Assembly: GCA_001899765.1 (NCBI GenBank)
Contig: MKWM01000038.1
Coordinates: 1-64,000, forward strand
Length of the DNA: 64,000 nucleotides
Direction of reading: 5' to 3'
Source: Thiobacillus sp. 63-78
Lineage (GTDB): Bacteria; Pseudomonadota; Gammaproteobacteria; Burkholderiales; Thiobacillaceae
Shown: in pieces, positions 17,923-27,960 of the stretch
Layout: each line of letters opens with the position of its first letter
Numbering within the stretch: the first letter of the stretch is position 1
Position numbers and translations under genes: made by a program
The notes under the pieces: model-generated
Told to the model about the DNA's origin: nothing
Databases searched by the model: none
Seen by the model: only the letters and a program-made list of their open reading frames with translations

Positions 17923-18748
17923 GCTTAAGCAATGTTCATCCGGTTCCAACGCACTCAATCGGGTTTTGGGTGGCGTGCTGCTCGCTGCCGCGCTCACCCT
18001 GGGCGGTTGCGGCCTGCTGCCCGAAGTCAAGGACGAAACCGCGGGCTGGTCGGCACAGAAGCTCTACGCTGAAGCCAAGGACAATCTCAACAGCGGCAAC
18101 TACGAGCGCGCGGTCAAACTGTTCGAGACGCTGGAATCGCGTTATCCCTTCGGGCGTTATGCGCAACAGGCGCAACTGGAAGTGGGTTACGCCTACTACA
18201 AGGACAACGAACCGATTTCAGCCATTGCCGCCTGCGACCGTTTCATCAAGCTGCACCCCAATCACCCTAACGTCGATTACGCGTACTATCTTAAGGGCCT
18301 GGCGAATTTTAACGACGATCTGGGATTGCTGGGCAATCTGGTCGATCAGGACATGAGCGAGCGCGACCCCAAGGCCGCCCGCGATGCGTTTATGGCCTTC
18401 AAGGAACTGGTCACCCGCTTCCCCGACAGCAAATACGCCGAGGACTCGACCGCCCGCATGAAATACCTGGTCAACGCGCTGGCCAGCAACGAAATCCATG
18501 TCGCCCGCTACTACCTGAAACGCAAGGCCTGGATAGCCGCCGCCAACCGCGCCCAGGTCGTATTGAAGGACTACCCCGATGCGCCTGCCCTGGAAGAGGC
18601 ACTGGGCATCATGGTGGTGGCCTACGACAAGCTGCACCTCGCCCAGCCGCACGACGATGCGCTGCGCGTATTGAAGCTCAACTTCCCCCACAGCAAGTAT
18701 CTCAAGGGTGTGGCCATCCGGGACAAGGCGTGGTATCGGTTCTGGTGA
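17921..18748 (+). CDS. bamD: Outer-membrane protein assembly factor BamD (ComL)
   Basis: This 275-residue essential lipoprotein of the BAM complex helps insert beta-barrel proteins. The N-terminus has a signal peptide ending in the lipobox LGGC (Cys near residue 27). Five TPR-like helix pairs follow, including YAEAKDNLNSGNYERAVKLF, FGRYAQQAQLEVGYAYYKD and LVTRFPDSKYAEDS. ATG 17921 is chosen; a GTG four codons earlier is possible. There is no strong ribosome binding site. It is divergent from rluD and followed by convergent glnB. BamA lies elsewhere in this window (30778-33111). Confidence 0.94.
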   Translation: MLKQCSSGSNALNRVLGGVLLAAALTLGGCGLLPEVKDETAGWSAQKLYAEAKDNLNSGNYERAVKLFETLESRYPFGRYAQQAQLEVGYAYYKDNEPISAIAACDRFIKLHPNHPNVDYAYYLKGLANFNDDLGLLGNLVDQDMSERDPKAARDAFMAFKELVTRFPDSKYAEDSTARMKYLVNALASNEIHVARYYLKRKAWIAAANRAQVVLKDYPDAPALEEALGIMVVAYDKLHLAQPHDDALRVLKLNFPHSKYLKGVAIRDKAWYRFW

Positions 18749-18778
18749 CCGATTAGGGCCTGTTAGCGAGGCGGCGGT

Positions 18779-19129
<351 letters not shown>

Positions 19130-19287
19130 TTAATCGGTTTTGGCATTGCGTGTTCCCTCGCCCGCTTGCCGGGATAAGCGGCGACTTGCCCGCCTGCGGG
19201 CCTGGCCGACCGCCTGGAGGCTGCATAGAGGATGTGGGTGGAGGATAGATTGCCTGACGTCATCCAGCATCATGTCATTCGGTTTCG

Positions 19288-20952
19288 CTAAGCGAGGTCC
19301 GGTCGGTATTTCGATGTGATGGGATAGCGGCGATCTTTTCCAAAGTTGCGTGGCGTGATGCGCGGACCCGGCGGCGCCTGGCGGCGTTTGTATTCGGCAA
19401 GATCGACCAGGCGGATGACTTCGCGCACGGTGGCGGCGTCAAATCCCGCCGCGACGATGTCGCGTGCCGGCAGATCGCGCTCGACATAGGCCGCAAGAAT
19501 GGCGTCGAGCACGTCGTAGGGCGGCAGGCTGTCCTGGTCGGTCTGATCGGGACGCAGTTCGGCCGACGGCGGCCGGTCGATGATGCGCTGCGGAATGACC
19601 CGCGAGAGGCCATTGCGATAATTCGCCAGCCGGAACACCCGCGTTTTCGCCACGTCCTTCAGTACCGCGAAGCCCCCCGCCATGTCGCCGTACAAGGTGG
19701 CATAGCCGACTGCCATTTCGCTCTTGTTGCCCGTGGTCAGCACCAGCGTGCCGAACTTGTTGGACAGCGCCATCAGCAAGGTGCCGCGCGTGCGCGCCTG
19801 CAGGTTCTCTTCGGCGGTGTCGTTGATCGGCTTGGGCCTGGCGTTCGCTCCCTCTCCCGCTTGCGGGGGAGGGCTGGGGAGGGGGTTGCCGGCAAACTCC
19901 GGTGCCAACTGCCCCCGAAAGGCATCGAATACAGGCTTGATGGCGATTTCGGAATAGCGCACCCCCAGCCGCTTCACCATGTCGCGCGCATCCTCGACGC
20001 TGATGCTCGCGGTGTAATCCGACGGCATCATCACCGCGTGTACCCGGTCAGGGCCGATCGCATCCACCGCGATCGCCAGCGTCAATGCCGAATCGATGCC
20101 ACCCGACAGGCCCAGATGTACGCCCTTGAAGCCATTCTTGCCGACATAATCGCGCACGGCCAGGACCAGCGCGTCATAGACGGCGGCCTCCTCGTCGGGC
20201 AAGACCTGTTGCGGCCCGTTGCAGCCCTTGCCTTCAAGTTCGGCATAGAACAGGCCTTCCTGCCAGGCCGGATATTGCGCCGCGATCCTGCCGTCGGCAT
20301 CCAGCACGAACGACGCACCGTCGAACACCAGTTCGTCCTGTCCGCCCACCATGTTCACGTAGAGGATCGGCAGGCCCGCCTCGATCTGGCGCGCGCGCGC
20401 CACGGCAAACCGCTCGCGTTCCTTGTTGAGGTGATAGGGCGAGGCATTCGGAACCAGCAGCCATTCGGCGCCTGCTTCCATCGCACGCGTCGCCGGCCCC
20501 GGCTCCCAGATGTCGCCGCAGATATTGATCCCGAACGTCACGCCGCCGCAGGCGAACACGCAGGGCGCGTCGCCGCTGTCGAACACGCGCCGCTCGTCGA
20601 AGACGGAATGATTCGGCAGGTGATGCTTGCGATACACCGTTTCGATTGCGCCCCCGCGCAGCAGCGCCATGGCGTTGAACAAGCCGTCGTCGCTGCGCTC
20701 CGGATAGCCCACGATGAGCGCGAGTTGCGGCGGCGCATCGGCAGCCAGCTGTCGAACGGCCGCTTCGCATGCGGCCGTGAAATCGTGGCGCAGCACCAGA
20801 TCCTCGGCCGGATAGCCGCAGATCGACATTTCCGGCGTGAGCAACAGGGCCGCACCGGCGGCATGCGCGTCCCTCGCCGCGGCCAGCAGCCGCGCCGTGT
20901 TACCGGCGATGTCGCCGACCGTGAAATTGAACTGCGCAATACCAAGTTTCAT
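19288..20952 (-). CDS. nadE: Glutamine-dependent NAD+ synthetase, with an in-frame repeat insertion
   Basis: This 554-residue enzyme converts deamido-NAD to NAD. The N-terminal nitrilase-type glutaminase domain (about 1-260) has TPEMSICGYPAEDL, the Lys of YRKHHLPN, and the nucleophile Cys in FGINICGDIW. The synthetase domain has the P-loop GLSGGIDSALTLAI and the later TGNKSEMAVGYATLYGDMAGGFA. Between APEFAG and AEENLQAR, where most homologues have only a few residues, it carries about 20 extra residues (NPLPSPPPQAGEGANARPKP). These are encoded by the palindromic repeat also found in nadC. The start at 20952 is fixed by the typical MKLGIAQFNFTVGDI; a 36-residue upstream extension is rejected. 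Confidence 0.94.
   Translation of the reverse strand: MKLGIAQFNFTVGDIAGNTARLLAAARDAHAAGAALLLTPEMSICGYPAEDLVLRHDFTAACEAAVRQLAADAPPQLALIVGYPERSDDGLFNAMALLRGGAIETVYRKHHLPNHSVFDERRVFDSGDAPCVFACGGVTFGINICGDIWEPGPATRAMEAGAEWLLVPNASPYHLNKERERFAVARARQIEAGLPILYVNMVGGQDELVFDGASFVLDADGRIAAQYPAWQEGLFYAELEGKGCNGPQQVLPDEEAAVYDALVLAVRDYVGKNGFKGVHLGLSGGIDSALTLAIAVDAIGPDRVHAVMMPSDYTASISVEDARDMVKRLGVRYSEIAIKPVFDAFRGQLAPEFAGNPLPSPPPQAGEGANARPKPINDTAEENLQARTRGTLLMALSNKFGTLVLTTGNKSEMAVGYATLYGDMAGGFAVLKDVAKTRVFRLANYRNGLSRVIPQRIIDRPPSAELRPDQTDQDSLPPYDVLDAILAAYVERDLPARDIVAAGFDAATVREVIRLVDLAEYKRRQAPPGPRITPRNFGKDRRYPITSKYRPDLA
19845..19895 (-). repeat. Palindromic repeat inserted in frame in nadE
   Basis: Arms CCCTCTCCCG (19850-19859) and CGGGGGAGGG (19864-19873) pair with one mismatch around a CTTG loop, followed by a related GGGGAGGGGG. 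On the minus strand it is read as NPLPSPPPQAGEGAN in NadE, the same phase and nearly the same peptide as in nadC (13657-13705). Confidence 0.8.
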
Positions 20953-20962
20953 TGGGCGGATT

Positions 20963-21838
20963 TCATCGCGTCGCGAGTGCCTGCCGCACCGCTTCGCCCA
21001 GCCCGGCCGGGCTTGCCGCAATGACGGCTCCGGCCGCTTCCAGCGCGCGGATCTTCGCATCCGCCGTGCCGGCGCCGCCGGCGATGATCGCGCCCGCGTG
21101 CCCCATGCGCTTGCCCTGGGGAGCCGTGCGTCCGGCGATGTAGGCGGCCACGGGCTTCCGCATGTTCGAGCGGATGTACTCGGCGGCCTCTTCCTCGCGG
21201 CTGCCGCCGATCTCGCCGACCAGGATTACCGCCTCGGTCTGCGGGTCGGCCTCGAACATCGCAAGGCAATCGATGAAATCCAGCCCCTTGATCGGATCGC
21301 CGCCGATGCCGACGCAGGTCGACTGGCCGAGGCCCAGTTGCGTGGTCTGGTGCACCGCTTCGTAAGTCAGCGTGCCGGAGCGCGAGACGATGCCGATCGT
21401 GCCTTGCTGATGGATGGCACCGGGCATGATGCCGATCTTGCATTCGCCCGAGGTGATGATGCCGGGGCAGTTCGGACCGATCAGCTTCGCACCGTTTGCT
21501 CTGAGCGCGGCCTTGACGTTCAGCATGTCCAGTACCGGAATGCCCTCGGTGATGCAGACGATGACCTCGATGCCGGCGTCGGCCGCTTCGAGGATCGAGT
21601 CGGCGGCGAACGCGGCCGGCACGTAGATCATCGTCGCCTGCGCACCGGTCAGCCGCACGGCGTCGCGCACGGTATTGAAGACCGGCAGGTCGAGATGCGT
21701 CTGCCCGCCCTTGCCCGGCGTAACGCCGCCGACCATCCGCGTGCCGTAGTCAATCGCTTGTTCCGAGTGAAAGCTTCCCTGCCTGCCGGTGAAGCCCTGG
21801 CAGATGACTTTTGTATCTTTGTTGACGAGGATGCTCAT
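20963..21838 (-). CDS. sucD: Succinate-CoA ligase, ADP-forming, alpha subunit
   Basis: This 291-residue subunit of the TCA-cycle enzyme makes succinate and ATP from succinyl-CoA. It has the CoA-binding N-terminal Rossmann domain ([21 protein letters not shown]), the [15 protein letters not shown] motif, and the phosphorylated active-site His in [14 protein letters not shown] near residue 247. The stop lies 10 bp before nadE. The gap to sucC is unusually long because a dispersed repeat lies there; in most bacteria the two subunit genes nearly touch. Length and motifs are normal. Confidence 0.96.
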   Translation of the reverse strand: MSILVNKDTKVICQGFTGRQGSFHSEQAIDYGTRMVGGVTPGKGGQTHLDLPVFNTVRDAVRLTGAQATMIYVPAAFAADSILEAADAGIEVIVCITEGIPVLDMLNVKAALRANGAKLIGPNCPGIITSGECKIGIMPGAIHQQGTIGIVSRSGTLTYEAVHQTTQLGLGQSTCVGIGGDPIKGLDFIDCLAMFEADPQTEAVILVGEIGGSREEEAAEYIRSNMRKPVAAYIAGRTAPQGKRMGHAGAIIAGGAGTADAKIRALEAAGAVIAASPAGLGEAVRQALATR

Positions 21839-21959
21839 GAATCTTCACCGTAGAGACATATCCCGCAGGGACGGTATCCCTTGGGACACAGAGATACAGA
21901 GAAAGACAATAGAAAACTCTGTGCCTCTGTGTCTCTGTGGTTAATGGTTTTCGAATGTT
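21839..21959. repeat. Dispersed inverted repeat between sucC and sucD
   Basis: Arms GACACAGAGATACAGAG (21885-21901) and CTCTGTGCCTCTGTGTC (21917-21933) pair over 17 bp with two mismatches around a 15-base A-rich loop. A second small hairpin (GGGACGGTATCCC, 21868-21880) sits beside it. The CTCTGTG-rich sequence resembles a repeat seen in many environmental proteobacteria. In the sucCD transcript it would form a strong stem-loop between the two cistrons. Confidence 0.7.
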
Positions 21960-23120
<1,161 letters not shown>

Positions 23121-23147
23121 GTGTTTTTCGATGGAAGCCGCCAAAAC

Positions 23148-24308
23148 ATGCATTTTGAAGCAAACCCCTCCGATGCGGAAGCTGTCATCCGCGTCATTTC
23201 ACGCATTGCGGAACTGCCCGCCGACGCCTGGAACGCGCTGGCCGGTGACTCGCCTTTCCTGCAGCACGCCTTTCTGCACGCACTGGAAGCCACCGGCTGC
23301 GTCGGCCCCGACATCGGCTGGGAGCCGGCGCACCTGGCACTGTTCCGCAATGGCCGCCTCGACGCCGCGATGCCGCTTTACGTCAAACATCATTCCTGGG
23401 GAGAGTTCGTGTTCGACTGGTCGTGGGCCGACGCCTACCGGCGACAGGGCCTGAACTACTATCCCAAGCTGGTGTGCTGCGTGCCGTTCTCGCCGGTCCC
23501 CGGGCCGCGTCTGCTGGCAGGCAACGACGCCGACCGTACGATGCTGGTTGAGACCGCCCTGGAACTCACCCGCGAACTGGGGCTCTCGTCTTTTCACATC
23601 CTCTTCCCGACCGCGCCGGACCACGCCGTACTCGAGGCGCTGCCGCTGATGCACCGCAGCGGCTTCCAGTTCCACTGGAACAATGCGGGCTATGCCGATT
23701 TCGACGCGTTTCTCGCCGCGCTGACGCACGACAAACGCAAAAAGATCCGTCAGGAAAGAAAGAAGCTCGCCCGCCTCGGCGTGACGTTCCGCTGGGTCGA
23801 AGGCCGCGACAGCCGCGACGCCGACTGGGACCATTTCTTCCGCTGCTACGCCGACACCTACGCCCGTCACCGCAGCGAGCCACACCTCAACCGGGCGTTC
23901 TTCGCAACCCTGCGCAAGACCCTGCCCGACAATCTGCTGCTCATCATCGCCGACCGGCACGGCGAACCCGTCGCCTGCTCGTTCTGCATGAAGGATGGCC
24001 AGCGCCTGTACGGCCGTCACTGGGGCACGCTGGAATACCTGCCCGGCCTGCATTTCGAAACCTGTTACCAACAGGGGATCGAATACGCCATCACGCATGG
24101 CCTGCAGGTATTCGAAGGCGGCGCGCAGGGCGAGCACAAGCTCGCGCGCGGCCTCGTCCCCATCGCGACGCATTCATGGCACTGGCTGGAAAATAGCGGA
24201 TTTCGCGAGGCGGTCGACCGTTTCCTGGAACGCGAGACCGATGCCATCAGCCATTACATGGACGAACTCGAGGCCCCGTTCCGCCACGAACCACCCCCCA
24301 AGGGCTGA
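23148..24308 (+). CDS. FemAB/GNAT-like acyltransferase of the COG3146 (DUF482) family
   Basis: This 386-residue protein resembles the conserved family sometimes called peptidoglycan biosynthesis protein or GNAT N-acetyltransferase (COG3146). Characteristic segments are SPFLQHAFLHALEATGCVG, YVKHHSWGEFVFDWSWADAY in part, KRKKIRQERKK, and the C-terminal FEGGAQGEHKLARGLVP. No biochemical role is established for the family; FemAB-like folds transfer aminoacyl or acyl groups. ATG 23148 with a GGAAG ribosome binding site is preferred, and an in-frame ATG at 23109 overlapping sucC is possible. A much longer open frame upstream is the antisense of sucC and is rejected. Confidence 0.8.
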   Translation: MHFEANPSDAEAVIRVISRIAELPADAWNALAGDSPFLQHAFLHALEATGCVGPDIGWEPAHLALFRNGRLDAAMPLYVKHHSWGEFVFDWSWADAYRRQGLNYYPKLVCCVPFSPVPGPRLLAGNDADRTMLVETALELTRELGLSSFHILFPTAPDHAVLEALPLMHRSGFQFHWNNAGYADFDAFLAALTHDKRKKIRQERKKLARLGVTFRWVEGRDSRDADWDHFFRCYADTYARHRSEPHLNRAFFATLRKTLPDNLLLIIADRHGEPVACSFCMKDGQRLYGRHWGTLEYLPGLHFETCYQQGIEYAITHGLQVFEGGAQGEHKLARGLVPIATHSWHWLENSGFREAVDRFLERETDAISHYMDELEAPFRHEPPPKG

Positions 24309-24311
24309 CGC

Positions 24312-25313
24312 TCAGCCCAGCACAGCCGCCAGATACGTCGCATACAGCGCGCCGTTGACGAACAGGTGCCACACCCGCAGGCCGCCGTTCAGGGCGACCC
24401 AGCGCAGCCAGAATGCCGCGACCAGCGTGATCACTACGCCCAGCAGGACTTCCTTCTGCGGCATCCAGGGGGTCAATGAAATACCGATGGCGGGCAGCAG
24501 CGTGCCCTGGAACACCATGGCGCCGGTGATATTGCCGAATGCCAGCGTATCCTTGCGCTTGCGGATCCACAGGATCGAATTCACCTTTTCAGGCAATTCG
24601 GTTGCGATCGGGATGATCATCAGGGACAAGAGCAGTGCGGAGATGCCGAGGATGGGCGCAGCCAGTTCGACGCCGTGGATAAAGCCCTTGGCGCCGGCAA
24701 CCAGCAAACCCAGGCCGAGCACCAGTTGCAGCAGGATGACAAACAGATTCTGCGGCAGGCCCAGGCGCGTCAGCAGCATGTTCGAGCCGGCCTCGGTCGC
24801 ATGCCCGTTCTCGACCAGACTGGCCGACGCATTCAAGGTCAGCATCACATAGACGAAATAGATCATCACCATGACGAAGGCGAGCGCGCCGCGCACCCAG
24901 CCTTCACCGTGCGGCACGAACATGGCGACGAACGCCAGCAGAAAGGCCATCAGGAAGAAATCCAGATCGCGCTTGAGTCCGGATTTTTCCGGGGTAAGCG
25001 CGCCCTGAATGCCGCGCTGCTTCAGCACCGCCAGGCCGACCAGGGACAGCGACAGGGTCGACAGCATTAACGGCGCGCCCAGTATGGCGCCCACGCCGAT
25101 TTCCTCGTTGGTGGCGGTGTTCCCGGTGCCGGAGAAGATCGCCAGCAGCGGCACCAGGGTTTCCGGCATGGCGGTGCCGATCGCGGCGAACAGCGAACCG
25201 GTCACGCCTTCCGAGATGTGCAGCTTTTCGCCCAGGTGTTCGAGCGCGTTGACAAAGACTTCCGCCGCCACGAGGATGAGCAGCAGATAGCCGAGAAGTT
25301 CGAGAAACAGCAT
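24312..25313 (-). CDS. Sodium:calcium antiporter family membrane protein (CaCA)
   Basis: This 333-residue membrane protein has about ten hydrophobic helices in two inverted halves. The two ion-coordinating alpha repeats are visible as GSLFAAIGTAMPETLVPLLA (about residues 39-58) and LSLMIIPIATELPEKVNSI (about 235-253); each has the acidic residue in the (G/P)xx(M/L)PE pattern. This supports cation exchange, probably Ca2+ or another divalent cation for H+ or Na+; the exact ions cannot be read. The start codon at 25313 interlocks with the ATG of the divergent thioredoxin-like gene. It converges with the FemAB-like gene, 3 bp away. Confidence 0.86.
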   Translation of the reverse strand: MLFLELLGYLLLILVAAEVFVNALEHLGEKLHISEGVTGSLFAAIGTAMPETLVPLLAIFSGTGNTATNEEIGVGAILGAPLMLSTLSLSLVGLAVLKQRGIQGALTPEKSGLKRDLDFFLMAFLLAFVAMFVPHGEGWVRGALAFVMVMIYFVYVMLTLNASASLVENGHATEAGSNMLLTRLGLPQNLFVILLQLVLGLGLLVAGAKGFIHGVELAAPILGISALLLSLMIIPIATELPEKVNSILWIRKRKDTLAFGNITGAMVFQGTLLPAIGISLTPWMPQKEVLLGVVITLVAAFWLRWVALNGGLRVWHLFVNGALYATYLAAVLG

Positions 25314-25707
25314 GAGCGTCCGCCACGAGACAAACAGTGATTCTACCAGCCGCGACGCGCCGCCCCCGGGCGTTTTTTCACGGCTGGCCGAAGGGAATTA
25401 TCATGCCCGTCTCGCCGTCTCGTCTGGCGTCGCGGTGGTGCTGTTCAGCGCGCCGCATTGCGGTGCGTGCCGGGCATGGAAACAGCTGTTGCCGCAGGCA
25501 TTGGCCGGCATGGCCGCGCATTTTCACGAGGTCGATGTCAGCGAGGCGACCGGGGTGGCGCGCTACTTCGGCATTTTTCATCTACCCACGATCTATCTGT
25601 ACCGCAGCGGACGGTTTCATGCCGAACTGCAGTGCGAGGCACGCCCCGGCACCATCCGGGCAGTCGCGGCGCATCTGCTGGCAGCGCCGGCCCAGGATGA
25701 GCCTTGA
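25312..25707 (+). CDS. Thioredoxin-like protein
   Basis: This 131-residue thioredoxin-fold protein has the redox motif CGAC in VLFSAPHCGACRAWKQLLP (Cys near 50 and 53) and the cis-Pro region FHLPTIYLYRSGRF. The first 30 residues are poorly structured, and there is no signal peptide, so a cytosolic role is likely. CGAC is less usual than the CGPC of classical thioredoxin. ATG 25312 shares the CATG tetramer with the divergent antiporter start. A later in-frame start cannot be excluded, because no strong ribosome binding site is seen. Confidence 0.75.
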   Translation: MSVRHETNSDSTSRDAPPPGVFSRLAEGNYHARLAVSSGVAVVLFSAPHCGACRAWKQLLPQALAGMAAHFHEVDVSEATGVARYFGIFHLPTIYLYRSGRFHAELQCEARPGTIRAVAAHLLAAPAQDEP

Positions 25708-25751
25708 CGGCGTCCCGGGTTTTCAGCACCTCTTCGGATCAAACGCGCATT

Positions 25752-26204
25752 TCAACCCAGCGCCCGCCCGACAAACACCACGGCAATCGTCACCAGCCCC
25801 AGAGTGAGATTGATGCCAATCAGCCGGCGGATCTGCGCCAGCGCCGCCCCGCCCGCCTTCCAGTCCTGCCGGCCGACCGCCTGCTTGAGTTTTTTGTAGG
25901 GCGCAAAGAACACGTGCGCGTAGATCAGCATCATCGCCACACCCAGCACCAGCATGGTCAATGCGTAATGTGGCGCGGCCGCACCGCCCAGCCGCATCAG
26001 CATGTCCAGCCCGCTCAGCAGAATCAGCACGACCGACCCCCACACCCAGGGAAAGAACTTGCCGAACACGCCAGACCACAGCGTCAGCCGCTGTGGGGGT
26101 TCGAGCACGCTGGCGGCCACCGGGCGCAACGCCAGGTAGGCGAAAAACATGCCGCCTACCCAGATGACGACACTTGAGACATGCAGAAACAGCATCAGGT
26201 TCAT
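25752..26204 (-). CDS. CopD-like integral membrane protein
   Basis: This 150-residue protein has four predicted transmembrane helices. The N-terminal LFLHVSSVVIWVGGMFFAYLALRP is typical of the CopD family (H near 8, W near 16). The remaining helices include GSVVLILLSGLDMLM and YALTMLVLGVAMMLIYAHVFF. Homologues are annotated as copper-resistance or hypothetical membrane proteins; conserved His residues could bind copper or haem, but no function is proven. An AGGAA ribosome binding site precedes ATG 26204. It follows rnhB's upstream neighbours in no operon: rnhB lies downstream of lpxB, and this gene is 11 bp after the rnhB stop. Confidence 0.75.
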   Translation of the reverse strand: MNLMLFLHVSSVVIWVGGMFFAYLALRPVAASVLEPPQRLTLWSGVFGKFFPWVWGSVVLILLSGLDMLMRLGGAAAPHYALTMLVLGVAMMLIYAHVFFAPYKKLKQAVGRQDWKAGGAALAQIRRLIGINLTLGLVTIAVVFVGRALG

Positions 26205-26215
26205 GGGGGTTCCTT

Positions 26216-26830
26216 TCAGAAAAATGTGGCCTGGCCGAGGACGAGTTTAACCGGCGCAAAACTGCGCCGGTGCTGCGGGCAGGCACCGTGCGCCTTCAAT
26301 GCGGCGAGATGTGCCGCAGTACCGTAGCCCATATGGCGGGCGAATCCATAGACAGGGAAGTCTTCGTGCAGACGGCGCATGTAGTGGTCGCGCGCAGTCT
26401 TGGCCAGAATCGAGGCCGCGGCAATCGCCGCCACCTTGTCGTCGCCCTTGACCACGGCCTGCGAACGCCACGCCCAGTCCGGACAGCGGTTGCCGTCGAC
26501 CCACACGTCGTCCGGCGCGCGCCCCAGTCCGGCCACGGCGCGCTGCATCGCCAGCAGGGTGGCCTGCAGGATATTCAGGCGATCGATTTCCTCAACGCTT
26601 GTCTCGGCCACGCACCAGGCGGCGGCTCGCTTGCGAATCTCGTCGGCCAGGCGTTCGCGTGCAGCGGCGCTGAGTTTCTTGGAATCGCGCAGCCCTTCGA
26701 TCGGCCGTCCCGGATCGAGCATGACGGCAGCCGCCATCACCGGCCCCGCCAGCGGCCCACGGCCCGCTTCATCGACGCCGCACAGACCCAGCGGCCCGAC
26801 ATGCAGGATGACCGGCTGGCGCAGCGTCAT
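26216..26830 (-). CDS. rnhB: Ribonuclease HII
   Basis: This 204-residue endonuclease removes ribonucleotides from DNA and RNA-DNA hybrids. The catalytic signature [20 protein letters not shown] near residue 17 includes the DE pair. The second Asp is in [11 protein letters not shown], the third in [21 protein letters not shown], and the C-terminal [15 protein letters not shown] motif is complete. It starts within lpxB's stop by 4 bp (ATGA) and is the last gene of the lpxD-fabZ-lpxA-lpxB-rnhB block, the usual order in beta- and gammaproteobacteria. Confidence 0.95.
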   Translation of the reverse strand: MTLRQPVILHVGPLGLCGVDEAGRGPLAGPVMAAAVMLDPGRPIEGLRDSKKLSAAARERLADEIRKRAAAWCVAETSVEEIDRLNILQATLLAMQRAVAGLGRAPDDVWVDGNRCPDWAWRSQAVVKGDDKVAAIAAASILAKTARDHYMRRLHEDFPVYGFARHMGYGTAAHLAALKAHGACPQHRRSFAPVKLVLGQATFF

Positions 26831-27960
26831 GGCGCCTCCACGAGGTAAGACTCAAGTGCCTCGGCGATGCGTGCGCTGGCGTTCTGCCGCAGGCTCAGGT
26901 GCAGGGTGCGGAAGGTTTCGATGACGGCGGCACGGCGCGGCGCATCGTCGAGCCACGCCAGCGCGTCGTGGGCCAGATTGTCAGGCGTCGCGTTCTCCTG
27001 CACCCGTTCCGGCACCACGAAATCGCGGGCCAGGATATTCGGCAGTCCGATCCACGGCAGCAGCGCTTTTTTCCGCATCAGGCGCGCGGTCAGCGCGGGC
27101 ACGCGGTAGGTGATCACCATGGGTTTCTTGAACAATGCGGCTTCGAGCGTGGCGGTCCCTGACGCCACCAGTGCCACGTCGCAGGCCGCCAGCGCGGCAT
27201 GGGATTGCCCGGCCAGAAGATGCAGCGGCACCTCCAATCCCTGCCCGGCCTGCCGGACCAGGCGGGCGGCCGCTTCGTTCGCGGCAGGCAGTACGAACTG
27301 TGCGTCCGCATGCCGCCGGCGTATGCGCGCGGCGGCCTCCAGCATCAGCCGCGCATGGCGCGTCACCTCGGACAGCCGGCTGCCGGGCAGCAGCGCGATG
27401 ACCGGGCCAGGCGCCAGTCCCAATTGCGTGCGCGCGGTGACGCTATCGGGTTCCAGCGGGATCACGTCGGCCAGCGGATGGCCGACGTAGCTGACCGGGA
27501 TGCCGGCATCATGGTAAATCTGCGCCTCGAACGGAAATATCACCAGCATGTGCGATACCGCCTGCCTGATGCGGTAGATGCGTTCGGGCCGCCACGCCCA
27601 GATCGACGGGCTGACGAAATGCACGGTGGGAATGCCGGCCTGCTTGAGCCTGGCTTCAAGGGTGAAATTGAAATCCGGCGCATCGATGCCGACAAAGACA
27701 CGCGGTCGTTCACGCTGGAAATAGCGCGTGATGCGCGAGCGGATCCACAGCAACTCCGGCAAGTGGCTCAATACCTCGACATAACCGTTGACCGCCAGCT
27801 TCTCGCTCGGGTAGATCGCACGGACGCCGGCCTCGGCCATGCGCGGACCCGCGATGCCGGCAGCCCGTAAATCGGGATGGTTTTGCCTGAGCGCGGCGAT
27901 GAAATGCGCGCCCAGAAGATCGCCGGACACTTCGCCGGCGACCACGCCCAGATCGATCAC
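26827..27960 (-). CDS. lpxB: Lipid-A-disaccharide synthase
   Basis: This 377-residue membrane-associated glycosyltransferase joins UDP-2,3-diacylglucosamine and lipid X in lipid A synthesis. Motifs include [16 protein letters not shown] near the N-terminus, [25 protein letters not shown] with the [11 protein letters not shown] motif, and [21 protein letters not shown]. The C-terminal [19 protein letters not shown] block is also present. The start is GTG 27960, overlapping the lpxA stop as GTGA; no ATG is nearby. The length is normal. Confidence 0.95.
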   Translation of the reverse strand: MIDLGVVAGEVSGDLLGAHFIAALRQNHPDLRAAGIAGPRMAEAGVRAIYPSEKLAVNGYVEVLSHLPELLWIRSRITRYFQRERPRVFVGIDAPDFNFTLEARLKQAGIPTVHFVSPSIWAWRPERIYRIRQAVSHMLVIFPFEAQIYHDAGIPVSYVGHPLADVIPLEPDSVTARTQLGLAPGPVIALLPGSRLSEVTRHARLMLEAAARIRRRHADAQFVLPAANEAAARLVRQAGQGLEVPLHLLAGQSHAALAACDVALVASGTATLEAALFKKPMVITYRVPALTARLMRKKALLPWIGLPNILARDFVVPERVQENATPDNLAHDALAWLDDAPRRAAVIETFRTLHLSLRQNASARIAEALESYLVEAP

